Shown here piece by piece: positions 1 through 6,307 of a stretch of 8,462 nt of DNA. Position 1 is the stretch's first letter. Each line of letters opens with the position of its first letter. The stretch covers positions 1 through 8,462 of the forward strand of contig QIAK01000010.1 in assembly GCA_003225515.1 (NCBI GenBank), read 5' to 3'. The position numbers were made by a program, and so were the translations under genes. This DNA is from Acidobacteriota bacterium (GTDB taxonomy: Bacteria; Acidobacteriota; Terriglobia; Terriglobales; Acidobacteriaceae). A model generated the notes under the pieces. It ran no database searches. It was not told the origin of the DNA and worked only from the letters and a program-made list of their open reading frames with translations.

Positions 1-1215
1 CACGTGCTTGCCTTCGGGCGCCAGCGTCGGATCGGTCAGCGATGGAATCGCGCAATCGAGATACGGCTGACGCGAAAAGTTTCCATATTTCGATTCGTCA
101 AAGGCCCGCTCAATGTAGTCAATCTCGTTGCCAATGTGAATGCGTCCTTTGAGAGCGCTCGCGTCGCCATTCTTGATCGCCGTGAACTTTGGCAGCGCGG
201 ACAAAGCCAGGTTCACCTTTGCGACCGTGCCATTTCCACGATAGTGCTGCAACTTCTGCACGAAGTCGGGCGATAGATGCGTGGGATCGGTCAGCTTAAG
301 CAGAGTGCGTTTCGGGTCGGCGTTAGAGATAACGGCTTTGGCGTGAATCTCTTCTCCTGTGGAGAGCAATATGCCAGTAGCTGTTCCGTTCTGTACCCGA
401 ATCTCGATTACTTCTGCACCGGTGCGAATCTCCACCCCCGCAGCTTTCGCAGCTGAGGCCATGGCCTGTGTAAGCGCGCCCATGCCGCCCACAGCGAGAT
501 TCGCCGAACCTGCGGGATAGGGATCTGCTGCCGCGCGGATCAGCAACACCAGCGCGCTTCCCGCCGACCACGGACCTAAAAAGGTTCCAAAAACGCCGCG
601 CGCCGCAATTACCGCGCGCAGCAGTTCAGTTTCAAAATATTCCGACGCCAGATCGGCAACGGCCATTGGCCCCCAGCGCAGCAGCCGAAACATGTCACGC
701 TTACCCAGCTTACGGATTGCGCGCCCGGTCTTAAGCATGCTCCACATATCGCCGCTGCTGGGGTTGTCGATATCGGGCGGCGTGGTGGCCAATGCCTCAG
801 CGATCACTTTCGCGATCTTCGCCAGCGATTGCTGGAATTCGGGATACTTCGCGGCATCCTTCTGCGAGAAGGCTGCAATCTCCTGCGCCGACTTCTTTGC
901 ATCCTGATACAGCGAGAGCGCGCGTCCATCGGGCGAAAGAGCAGTCACGCAAACCTCCGGCGTGAGCCACTTGAGCCCGTGCTTCTCCAACTGCATGTCG
1001 CGCACAATCTGGGGCTGAATCGGGCCCGCCGTGTGCGCCAGAGTCGAACAGCGAAAGCCAGGATGGAATTCGTCGCTAATCGCGGCCCCGCCCACTTGGG
1101 CGTTGCGCTCCAGAACCAGCGGTTTGTATCCGGCTTTCGCTAGATAGAACGCGGTGACGAGCCCGTTATGACCACCACCGATGATGACGATGTCACGCTG
1201 GTCTTTCGTCGTCAT
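1..1215 (-). CDS. FAD-dependent oxidoreductase, phytoene dehydrogenase/PYROXD2-like (3' end cut by window)
   Basis: The frame is open without a stop from the ATG at 1215 to base 1, giving 405 residues. The N-terminus has the dinucleotide-binding signature IIGGGHNGL (residues 11-19) followed by LVLER with Glu36, the residue expected to bind the adenosine ribose of FAD, and then a VGGAA segment. This is the Rossmann start of the COG1233 family (phytoene desaturase, retinol saturase, PYROXD2 relatives). It is collinear with the neighbouring upstream gene along its whole visible length (for example AGVEIRT, GTFLG, KYGNFSR, IPSLTDP), so the two are paralogues. By that alignment about 125-130 residues, including the C-terminal FAD motif, lie outside the window. 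AAGGGAG at 1226-1232, inside the end of the upstream gene, sits 10 nt from the ATG, and the genes are 2 nt apart, so they are surely co-transcribed. Role: flavin-dependent oxidation or desaturation of an unknown substrate. No carotenoid gene is nearby, so carotenoid synthesis is not supported. Confidence 0.93.
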   Translation of the reverse strand, partial: MTTKDQRDIVIIGGGHNGLVTAFYLAKAGYKPLVLERNAQVGGAAISDEFHPGFRCSTLAHTAGPIQPQIVRDMQLEKHGLKWLTPEVCVTALSPDGRALSLYQDAKKSAQEIAAFSQKDAAKYPEFQQSLAKIAKVIAEALATTPPDIDNPSSGDMWSMLKTGRAIRKLGKRDMFRLLRWGPMAVADLASEYFETELLRAVIAARGVFGTFLGPWSAGSALVLLIRAAADPYPAGSANLAVGGMGALTQAMASAAKAAGVEIRTGAEVIEIRVQNGTATGILLSTGEEIHAKAVISNADPKRTLLKLTDPTHLSPDFVQKLQHYRGNGTVAKVNLALSALPKFTAIKNGDASALKGRIHIGNEIDYIERAFDESKYGNFSRQPYLDCAIPSLTDPTLAPEGKHV

Positions 1216-1217
1216 GA

Positions 1218-2813
1218 TCAGGCCGCTCCCTTGATGTCTTTCAGGATTTCCAGCGCCGCGAGCCGGCCGTTCGCGCCCATAATGCCCCCGCCCGGATGCG
1301 TTGCCGATCCGCACATATATAGATTTTTGATGGGGGTCCGGTACTGGGCCCAGCCGGGCACCGGACGCAGGAAGAAGAGTTGCTCCAGGGAAAGCTCGCC
1401 TTGGAAAATGTTGCCTTCGCTCAGGCCCCACTCACGTTCCAGATCAAGCGGCGTGACGACCTGCTTGTGAATAATCAAGTCTTTGATATTGGGCGCGTAC
1501 TCCGCGATCGTATTGACCACAGTGTCACCAAATGCTTCCTTCTGGTCATCCCAGTTCAGTCCGGGCCGAAGCTTGTAAGGCGCGTACTGCACAAAGCACG
1601 ACAGCACATGTTTTCCAGGAGGCGCAACGGAAGGATCGGTCAGCGACGGAATCACCATGTCGATGTAAGGATGCCGCGAGAAGTTCCCATACTTCGCGTC
1701 GTCGTAGGCGCGCTCCATGTACTCGACCGAAGGCGAGATCGAGATCGCGCCGCGCAGGTGTGCTCCCGGTCCGGGCATGCATTTAAAATTCGGCAGCCCG
1801 CTCAGCGCCATGTTCACCTTACCCGAAGAGCCGCGATACTTGAATCGGTTCACATCTTCCAGAAAGTCCGGGGGGAGGTGTTCGGCACCCATGAACTTCG
1901 TGAACGTCATTCGGGGATCGACGCTGGAGGAAATCACATCCGCATAAACTTCATCGCCGTTCGAGAGCACTACGCCCTTGGCCTTGCCATTCTTGACGAT
2001 GATCTGCGAAATCCCTGACTTCGTGCGGATTTCGACGCCTGCCTCGCGAGCCGCATCGGCAATTGCATTCGAAATTGCACCTGTGCCCCCGCGCGCGAAT
2101 CCCCAGGCGCGAAATGCGCCGTCAATCTCCCCCATATAGTGATGCAGCAGCACGTACGCCGTCCCCGGCGAGCGCACGCCGAGGAAAGTTCCGATAATTC
2201 CCGAGGCTGACATCGTGGCCTTGAGCACGTCGGTCTCAAACCATTGATCGAGAAAATCAATGGCGGACATGGTCATCAGCTGGACCTGATTGTATTTGTC
2301 GTAGCTCGACATGCCCTGAAAGCGGCGTCCAATAAAGAGCAGTTTCATCAGCTCGCGCGGATTCAACGTTGTCGGATCGGGCGGCACCATGCTGAGAATT
2401 GGCTTCACGAAGCGGCACATAGCCTGCATCGCCTTGCCGAATTCGTCGTAAGCCTCGGCGTCCACACGCGAATGCCGCGCGATCTCCCGGTGAGTCTTGC
2501 CGTGGTCGTTCACGCGCCACAGGTAGTCGCCGCTGGGCATGGGCGTAAACGTGCCGTCAAGAGGAAGAATCTCCAGTCCGTGCCGCGGCAGATCGAGGTC
2601 ACGAATAATCTCCGGCCGTAGCAGCGAAACCACGTAGGAGCACACGGAGAATTTAAATCCTGGCACAATTTCTTCCGTGCAGGCTGCTCCGCCCAGCACA
2701 TGCCGCCGCTCCAGCACCAGAACTTTCTTACCGGCTTTCGCCAGGTACGCAGAGTTGACCAGGCCATTGTGCCCGCCGCCGATCACGATTACGTCGTAAT
2801 TAGAACCAGCCAT
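1218..2813 (-). CDS. FAD-dependent oxidoreductase, phytoene dehydrogenase/PYROXD2-like (complete)
   Basis: The 531-residue protein has the usual length for COG1233 oxidoreductases. Residues 7-19 form the FAD-binding loop (DVIVIGGGHNGLV), Glu35 in LVLER ends the second beta strand, and LGGAA follows. Near the C-terminus (about 494-516) NLYMCGSATHPGGG and a following GANG form the second FAD contact typical of the family. There is no signal peptide or clear membrane span, so it is probably cytoplasmic or peripheral. The ATG at 2813 is preceded by AGGAG at 2824-2828 with a 10-nt spacer. It is the first gene of a two-gene minus-strand unit and stops 2 nt before its paralogue. It is divergent from the GcvT-like gene, which suggests related function. 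The family covers isoprenoid desaturases, retinol saturase and poorly characterised PYROXD2-like proteins; the IGGGHNGL motif and context fit the last group best. The substrate is unknown. Confidence 0.94.
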   Translation of the reverse strand: MAGSNYDVIVIGGGHNGLVNSAYLAKAGKKVLVLERRHVLGGAACTEEIVPGFKFSVCSYVVSLLRPEIIRDLDLPRHGLEILPLDGTFTPMPSGDYLWRVNDHGKTHREIARHSRVDAEAYDEFGKAMQAMCRFVKPILSMVPPDPTTLNPRELMKLLFIGRRFQGMSSYDKYNQVQLMTMSAIDFLDQWFETDVLKATMSASGIIGTFLGVRSPGTAYVLLHHYMGEIDGAFRAWGFARGGTGAISNAIADAAREAGVEIRTKSGISQIIVKNGKAKGVVLSNGDEVYADVISSSVDPRMTFTKFMGAEHLPPDFLEDVNRFKYRGSSGKVNMALSGLPNFKCMPGPGAHLRGAISISPSVEYMERAYDDAKYGNFSRHPYIDMVIPSLTDPSVAPPGKHVLSCFVQYAPYKLRPGLNWDDQKEAFGDTVVNTIAEYAPNIKDLIIHKQVVTPLDLEREWGLSEGNIFQGELSLEQLFFLRPVPGWAQYRTPIKNLYMCGSATHPGGGIMGANGRLAALEILKDIKGAA

Positions 2814-2858
2814 TAGCTGTTAGCTCCTAGCGTTTCGATTCAGTTGTCAGGAACGGTA

Positions 2859-2864
2859 ATAATA
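2859..2864 (-). promoter_or_regulatory. Possible -10 element of the oxidoreductase operon
   Basis: On the minus strand this reads TATTAT, close to the sigma70 -10 consensus, and lies about 46 nt upstream of the ATG at 2813. No good -35 hexamer is found 16-18 nt further up, so this is only a candidate. Confidence 0.25.
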
Positions 2865-3056
2865 CTCGCGAACGGGAGAGTGGGTGACCTGTATTAGAGC
2901 CCGCTGGGAAGGACGGTCCAGCTGCGAAGGGTGCTCAACGATATTGGCATGAACAGGCGCATGAGGTGACTGGAGTCGAATCGCCATTCTATCGGGAAGC
3001 GTCAGTTTTGTCTGCACAAATAGAGTGGGGACCGTCCCTTTCACCCGGACTACATT

Positions 3057-3110
3057 GGCGTCATCCCGAAGGCCCGCGCTGGAGAAAACGCGGGCCTTCG
3101 GGATGACGCC
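3057..3110. repeat. Perfect 22-bp inverted repeat (stem-loop) in intergenic DNA
   Basis: Bases 3057-3078 are exactly complementary to 3089-3110, with a 10-nt loop CTGGAGAAAA at 3079-3088. The stem starts GGCGTCATCCCGAAGG and is GC-rich, without mismatch or bulge. It has no T-run after either arm, so it is not a standard intrinsic terminator. It also lies between divergent genes, where no terminator is needed. A perfect palindrome of this size suggests a dispersed REP/MITE-like element or a small structured RNA. Inferred resemblance: GTCATCCCGAAGG-type sequences are typical of interspersed intergenic repeats in some acidobacterial genomes. Only one copy occurs in this window. Confidence 0.85.
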
Positions 3111-3167
3111 GTCGTTGAGAATCACCCTGTCGTCGAGACGGAACCGAACTCAAAACTCTGAGTCGGG

Positions 3168-3197
3168 TTGCTGCGTCACTCCGTCCCTGCATATAAT
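3168..3197 (+). promoter_or_regulatory. Sigma70-type promoter of the GcvT-like gene
   Basis: TTGCTG at 3168-3173 (-35) is followed after 18 nt by a consensus TATAAT at 3192-3197 (-10). Transcription would start near 3204, leaving a leader of about 30 nt before the TTG start at 3236. The spacing and the exact -10 make this the clearest promoter in the window. It lies 57 bases right of the perfect hairpin, so the hairpin would not be in the transcript. Confidence 0.65.
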
Positions 3198-3223
3198 CCG
3201 GCTTCGGCGTCTTCACTCAATTT

Positions 3224-3228
3224 GAGGT
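3224..3228 (+). promoter_or_regulatory. Ribosome binding site deciding the TTG start of the GcvT-like gene
   Basis: GAGGT lies 7 nt before the TTG at 3236. The first in-frame ATG would come only at about residue 130, inside the conserved domain, so the TTG is required. Confidence 0.7.
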
Positions 3229-3235
3229 CAACATC

Positions 3236-4432
3236 TTGCCCATCGGAACCGCATTTCACGAACGCACTTTTCCTCTTTGCCACAGCCTGAACTATCGCGA
3301 GTGGTCCGGTTATTACACCGTGAGCGTGTACGAAGTTCATCACGAGCACGAGTACAACTCCATTCGCAACGCGGCCGCGCTCATTGATATTTCTCCGCTC
3401 TATAAATATCTGATCACCGGCAAGGATGCGACCCGGCTGGTAAATCGCGTCATTACCCGCGACATCAATAAAGTCAAAGTGGGCCAGGTGATTTATTGCT
3501 GCTGGTGCGACGAGGAGGGCAAGGTCATCGACGATGGCACCATCTCGCGTCTGGAAGAAAACGTTTATCGCTGGACCGCCGCCGATCCCAGTCTGCGCTG
3601 GTTCCGCCAGAACGGTTTGAACATGGACGTTCAGATCGAAGACATTTCTGAGAAAGTTGCCGCGCTCGCCTTGCAAGGTCCGACATCGGCCAAGCTGTTG
3701 AAGGCGGTTGCCGAAGCCGACATCGCCAACCTGAAATATTTCCGCGTTACCCGCGGCAAAATCGCCGGAGTACCCGTCGACATTTCCCGCACCGGATACA
3801 CCGGCGATCTGGGATATGAAATCTGGATGCCGTGGAACGATGCCGTAAAAGTCTGGGACGCTCTCGCGGAAAAAGGCAAGCAGTTCGATCTGCACGCCGC
3901 CGGCATGCTCGCGCTCGATGTCGCTCGCGTGGAAGCAGGCCTGCTGCTGATCGAAGTCGACTACACGAGTTCGAAAAAAGCGCTGATCCCGTCGCAGAAG
4001 TTCTCGCCCTACGAACTGGGCTTCAACAAAATGGTCCATCTGCAGAAAGAGAATTTCATTGGTAAGCGCGCGCTCGAGCAAGACGCGAAAAACGGAGTGC
4101 CCCGTCAGTTGGTCGGCCTTGAAGTCGATTGGACCGACATCGAAGCACTCTATGACCGCTATGGGCTTACGCCGGCCGCCCCGGCCCAGGCCTCGCGCGT
4201 AGCAGTCCCGGTGTATGCAGGCGAGAAGCAGGCCGGCAAAGCCACCACTACAAGCTGGTCTCCGGTCCTGAAAAAGCTGATCGCCCTAGCCAGCGTCGAG
4301 TCGGAGTATGCCAAGCCGGGAACCTCGCTGCAGATGGAGATTACGATTGAGGCGATGCGGCTGAAGACGAATGTGAAGGTGACGAATCTTCCGTTCTTTA
4401 ATCCCCCGAGGAAGACTGCCACGCCGGTATAG
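3236..4432 (+). CDS. GcvT/DmdA-family aminomethyltransferase-like protein (folate-dependent)
   Basis: The 398-residue protein belongs to the family of glycine cleavage T-protein, DmdA and the folate domains of sarcosine and dimethylglycine dehydrogenases, which transfer or release one-carbon units on tetrahydrofolate. Landmarks in order: HEHEYNSIRNAAALIDISP (37-55), the region after the usual N-terminal substrate loop; CDEEGKVIDDG (91-101), whose Asp pair matches the conserved folate/catalytic Asp of GcvT; ALALQGP (143-149); RTGYTGDLGYEIW (185-197), the family hallmark; AAGMLALDVARVEAGL (221-236); and a C-terminal barrel domain with SPVLKKLIALASV (342-354), ending LPFFNPPRK. The start is TTG, supported by the ribosome binding site and good agreement of the N-terminus (FHERT) with the family. 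No gcvH or gcvP is present, and the divergent partners are flavin oxidoreductases. It is therefore more likely a dedicated demethylase or one-carbon acceptor enzyme than the housekeeping T-protein. Substrate unknown. Confidence 0.92.
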   Translation: MPIGTAFHERTFPLCHSLNYREWSGYYTVSVYEVHHEHEYNSIRNAAALIDISPLYKYLITGKDATRLVNRVITRDINKVKVGQVIYCCWCDEEGKVIDDGTISRLEENVYRWTAADPSLRWFRQNGLNMDVQIEDISEKVAALALQGPTSAKLLKAVAEADIANLKYFRVTRGKIAGVPVDISRTGYTGDLGYEIWMPWNDAVKVWDALAEKGKQFDLHAAGMLALDVARVEAGLLLIEVDYTSSKKALIPSQKFSPYELGFNKMVHLQKENFIGKRALEQDAKNGVPRQLVGLEVDWTDIEALYDRYGLTPAAPAQASRVAVPVYAGEKQAGKATTTSWSPVLKKLIALASVESEYAKPGTSLQMEITIEAMRLKTNVKVTNLPFFNPPRKTATPV

Positions 4433-4445
4433 ACTTCCGCGAGTG

Positions 4446-5060
4446 TCAACGAGCGAAGGTTGTATCTCGCTTACTCATTTGCTCGCGCAGGTCGAGTACG
4501 AGCTTATAGATGGAATCTACGTCATCGATGTCAGCAAACACAGGTGGGTCTCCAACGGTGAACCGGCTCATGCTGCGAGTTGCTTGCCGCCGTCCTGCGA
4601 TGACGGGGTACTTGGGTCCGAACCACAAAGTTCCGGTATCCGAACCCTCCTTCTGTAGCGTTGGCAGCACGTCGATATAGTTGAAACTCGTTTTCCGGGT
4701 CCATCCGTCCTGAACGATCAGAATTCGTCGCGAGGTTACGCCGTAATACGTTCGACGCTTGAGCCAGGCGTCGTAGAGAAAGCGGCCCCACAACATATAT
4801 TGTCCGATCAAGATGAACGGAATTCCCCACAGCGTCATAAACAGAGATGGTCCGTTCTTGGCGCTGTTGCTCCAGTGACCTGAAGCTCCCCATTCCCAAA
4901 ATGTGGTGAAAGCAACCCAAAACAAGCTGAAAGGAATTAGATACCAGTCATCCGAATGGAAGATTACGCTGGAATTCGGTCGGCCTGCCCAGAGGACGCT
5001 TTCTCCTGACAACAGCTCGGTTTGAAGTTTCGAACTCGCCTCTGGATCAATCAGTCCCAT
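4446..5060 (-). CDS. Small membrane protein with bacterial PH-like domain, function unknown
   Basis: The protein has 204 residues from the ATG at 5060. The start is chosen because AAGGAGG lies 4 nt upstream; the frame stays open further up, but that part overlaps the preceding gene. The segment GESVLWAGRPN (19-29) is a common opening of bacterial PH-domain membrane proteins. Two hydrophobic stretches at about 40-58 and 73-95 are probable membrane helices. RRTYYGVTSRRILI (102-115) matches the Y-x-(V/I)-T-x-x-R core strand of bPH domains, and the end (FADIDDVDSIYKLVLDLREQ) resembles the closing helix of that fold. It follows the hydrolase-like gene by 19 nt, so it is probably in the same transcript, and it converges with the GcvT-like gene over a 13-nt gap. 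Its biochemical role is unknown. Possible roles by context are membrane anchor, partner or protective protein for the upstream hydrolase; this is inference only. Confidence 0.85.
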   Translation of the reverse strand: MGLIDPEASSKLQTELLSGESVLWAGRPNSSVIFHSDDWYLIPFSLFWVAFTTFWEWGASGHWSNSAKNGPSLFMTLWGIPFILIGQYMLWGRFLYDAWLKRRTYYGVTSRRILIVQDGWTRKTSFNYIDVLPTLQKEGSDTGTLWFGPKYPVIAGRRQATRSMSRFTVGDPPVFADIDDVDSIYKLVLDLREQMSKRDTTFAR

Positions 5061-5064
5061 CGCT

Positions 5065-5071
5065 CCTCCTT
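5065..5071 (-). promoter_or_regulatory. Strong ribosome binding site fixing the PH-like protein start
   Basis: On the minus strand this reads AAGGAGG, near-perfect Shine-Dalgarno, 4 nt before the ATG at 5060. It lies in the 19-nt gap after the stop of the hydrolase-like gene and argues against the longer frame that begins at 5195. Confidence 0.8.
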
Positions 5072-5079
5072 CCCGCCGG

Positions 5080-6216
5080 TCACCAACAGAACTTGAACAG
5101 CCCGTGATAGAGCAGGTGGTTTCGGGATGCGGCGTGGGTATTGATTCCTGAAGGATAAATCGGAGAAAACTTGTCTCCCCAGCGTTCGCCGACATACCAG
5201 ATGTTTCCGCCCTCCGGGTTGATTTTTCCTTTTGTGGTCTTGTTTCTGTAGATCACGCCATTCTTCGGCGTCCAATGGGATCCGCCCGCCTGTCCGTCCA
5301 AATCGAAGATGTAGTCGGTCATAGCCGCAGCCCGGTCAGCTTTAGTGTTGAAGTTCTGGTGTGCCACAAAGCCATTGCTGAAGCTCGAAGACACGATTTC
5401 GTCAAATGTGAAATCGGTGCGCAGAAGAAACGGGTTAAATGAAATCAGTGCCTCGGTGATCACAGCACCGACCACTTCTTTCCAGTTGAAGAGAAAATCG
5501 CCCAGATTTTGCTGCTGAGAATTTTTGTAAAACGGAATCACCAGGATCTGGTTTACTCCCGAAGCTGCCACTTGACCTCCGATCACCGAAGTGTAATCGG
5601 CCCACAATCTTCCCCAACCGCCGAAAGAATCATACGTGCCATCGCGATAGCCGCCCTGATCGGGTGTTGGCGTGAAATTAATGTGAGGGATGCTGCCCTG
5701 GCCTGTACAGGCGCGGGGAATCACGACTCCATACCACGTGATCGACGACCCTTCCACTCGGACCAGCTTGCGCACGTAATCGGCGCCGACCACCAAGGGC
5801 TGGATGGGCCGGAAACCATCCATTAAGTTTACGTCGACCACGTAAATCCCATAAGCCTCATCTTCCCTAAAGCCATCGGGAGGTGGCGCGACTCGGGCGG
5901 CTACCGCTCCGGCCGGGGGGTCGGAGGCGACTTGATTCATCAGCTTGAGCGTGCCGCCTGCTGGATCGAGCACACCATCGACGACGGGCCGTGCGTTAAC
6001 CGTTTGGAACTTAATGATCTGGGCAGTTACTTCGTCGATGATTGCGTTGCGCTCGGTCGCCCAAACTCCGCCAATCTCCGCCGACCCTCCCTGCGCTACG
6101 GGAATACGGTCGAAGAGTTCCATAATCGTAGACAGATCTTTGGGATTGTTCGGCATCTGAGTCTGGCAGTTGCGAATACCGACAGACGCTGCAATATTGC
6201 GGAGGATGCGGGACAC
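5080..6216 (-). CDS. Peptidoglycan-binding-like domain plus putative alpha/beta hydrolase (378 aa)
   Basis: The start is the GTG at 6216, with GAAGGAG 6 nt upstream. The frame is open up to 6405 but would then overlap the permease gene. There is no signal peptide. Residues 23-94 resemble a peptidoglycan-binding-like domain: NNPKDLSTIMELFDRIP, then a variable turn, TAQIIKFQ (64-71) and VDGVLDPAGGTL (79-90), the repeated DG..D..G..T..L pattern seen in such domains and in proteins linked to contractile secretion. A Pro/Ala-rich linker (98-113) leads to a C-terminal region with the order of an alpha/beta hydrolase: strand QILVIPFY, helix, strand with SFSNG (278-282, a Ser-x-Ser-x-Gly nucleophile elbow, Ser280), strand YIFDLDG (Asp305 or Asp307), and a terminal HAASRNH segment (His361 or His368) before the C-terminal helix. 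The triad is inferred from order and pattern. The likely reaction is ester or lipid hydrolysis; no exact family is recognised. Confidence 0.8.
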   Translation of the reverse strand: MSRILRNIAASVGIRNCQTQMPNNPKDLSTIMELFDRIPVAQGGSAEIGGVWATERNAIIDEVTAQIIKFQTVNARPVVDGVLDPAGGTLKLMNQVASDPPAGAVAARVAPPPDGFREDEAYGIYVVDVNLMDGFRPIQPLVVGADYVRKLVRVEGSSITWYGVVIPRACTGQGSIPHINFTPTPDQGGYRDGTYDSFGGWGRLWADYTSVIGGQVAASGVNQILVIPFYKNSQQQNLGDFLFNWKEVVGAVITEALISFNPFLLRTDFTFDEIVSSSFSNGFVAHQNFNTKADRAAAMTDYIFDLDGQAGGSHWTPKNGVIYRNKTTKGKINPEGGNIWYVGERWGDKFSPIYPSGINTHAASRNHLLYHGLFKFCW

Positions 6217-6222
6217 TTTATT

Positions 6223-6229
6223 CTCCTTC
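6223..6229 (-). promoter_or_regulatory. Ribosome binding site deciding the GTG start of the hydrolase-like gene
   Basis: On the minus strand this reads GAAGGAG, 6 nt before the GTG at 6216. No ATG-started alternative with a ribosome binding site exists between the permease stop at 6308 and this point. Confidence 0.75.
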
Positions 6230-6232
6230 AGG

Positions 6233-6258
6233 CCGGGCGCACGATAGACGCGCCCCGG
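6233..6258 (-). other. Hairpin just upstream of the hydrolase-like gene
   Basis: GGGCGC at 6235-6240 pairs with GCGCCC at 6250-6255 around a 9-nt loop, and the stem extends by two more pairs past a one-base bulge (CC at 6233-6234, GG at 6257-6258). It is GC-rich, sits between the permease stop and the ribosome binding site, and has no T-run. It could reduce read-through from the permease or protect a processed 5' end. Confidence 0.4.
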
Positions 6259-6272
6259 TGATCGGTGGGGGC

Positions 6273-6294
6273 GATATTTGCTGGCAAGAATATC
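6273..6294. promoter_or_regulatory. Imperfect AT-rich dyad, possible operator
   Basis: GATATT at 6273-6278 and AATATC at 6289-6294 are inverted, and the centre TGC-TG-GCA is also symmetrical apart from an asymmetric AG. It lies in the 91-nt gap between the permease stop and the hydrolase-like gene. A dyad of about 22 bp fits a dimeric repressor site, but no promoter is clear next to it. Confidence 0.25.
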
Positions 6295-6307
6295 ACAGGC
6301 TGGAAGC

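Larger units (their letters stand above)
2814..3235. other. Divergent intergenic region between oxidoreductase and GcvT-like genes
   Basis: These 422 bases hold no convincing gene. The minus-strand half next to 2813 carries the Shine-Dalgarno of the oxidoreductase and a weak possible -10 (TATTAT on the minus strand at 2859-2864) without a recognisable -35. The centre carries a perfect stem-loop at 3057-3110 and, just left of it, a small palindrome GGGACCGTCCC at 3028-3038. A similar but complementary GGACGGTCC occurs near 2912-2920. The right end carries the promoter and ribosome binding site of the GcvT-like gene. A 92-codon minus-strand open frame passes through the hairpin but lacks coding character. 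Confidence 0.7.

Noticed and set aside
1380..2018. A 212-codon plus-strand frame opposite the complete oxidoreductase
   Set aside because: Antisense shadow of a well-supported gene; the product is basic and low in conserved features.
1218..2813. Carotenoid desaturase (crtI) assignment
   Set aside because: The family is shared, but no phytoene synthase or other carotenoid gene is nearby, and the IGGGHNGL signature fits PYROXD2-like proteins better.
3057..3110. Reading the perfect stem-loop as an intrinsic terminator
   Set aside because: No T-run follows either arm, and the flanking genes point away from it.
2847..3125. A 92-codon minus-strand frame in the divergent intergenic region
   Set aside because: It runs through the perfect hairpin, has no ribosome binding site and no protein-like pattern.
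3176..4081. A 301-codon open frame on the minus strand opposite the GcvT-like gene
   Set aside because: It is fully antisense to a strongly conserved gene family, has no ribosome binding site or recognisable domain, and is explained by codon bias of the real gene.
4410..4438. GGAAG/CTTCC inverted repeat around the GcvT-like stop codon as a bidirectional terminator
   Set aside because: The stem is only five pairs plus two after a mismatch, with a long loop and no T-run; too weak to call.
5061..5195. Longer N-terminus of the PH-like membrane protein starting at 5195
   Set aside because: The extension overlaps the end of the hydrolase-like gene, while the ATG at 5060 has a near-perfect Shine-Dalgarno and begins just before the conserved domain.
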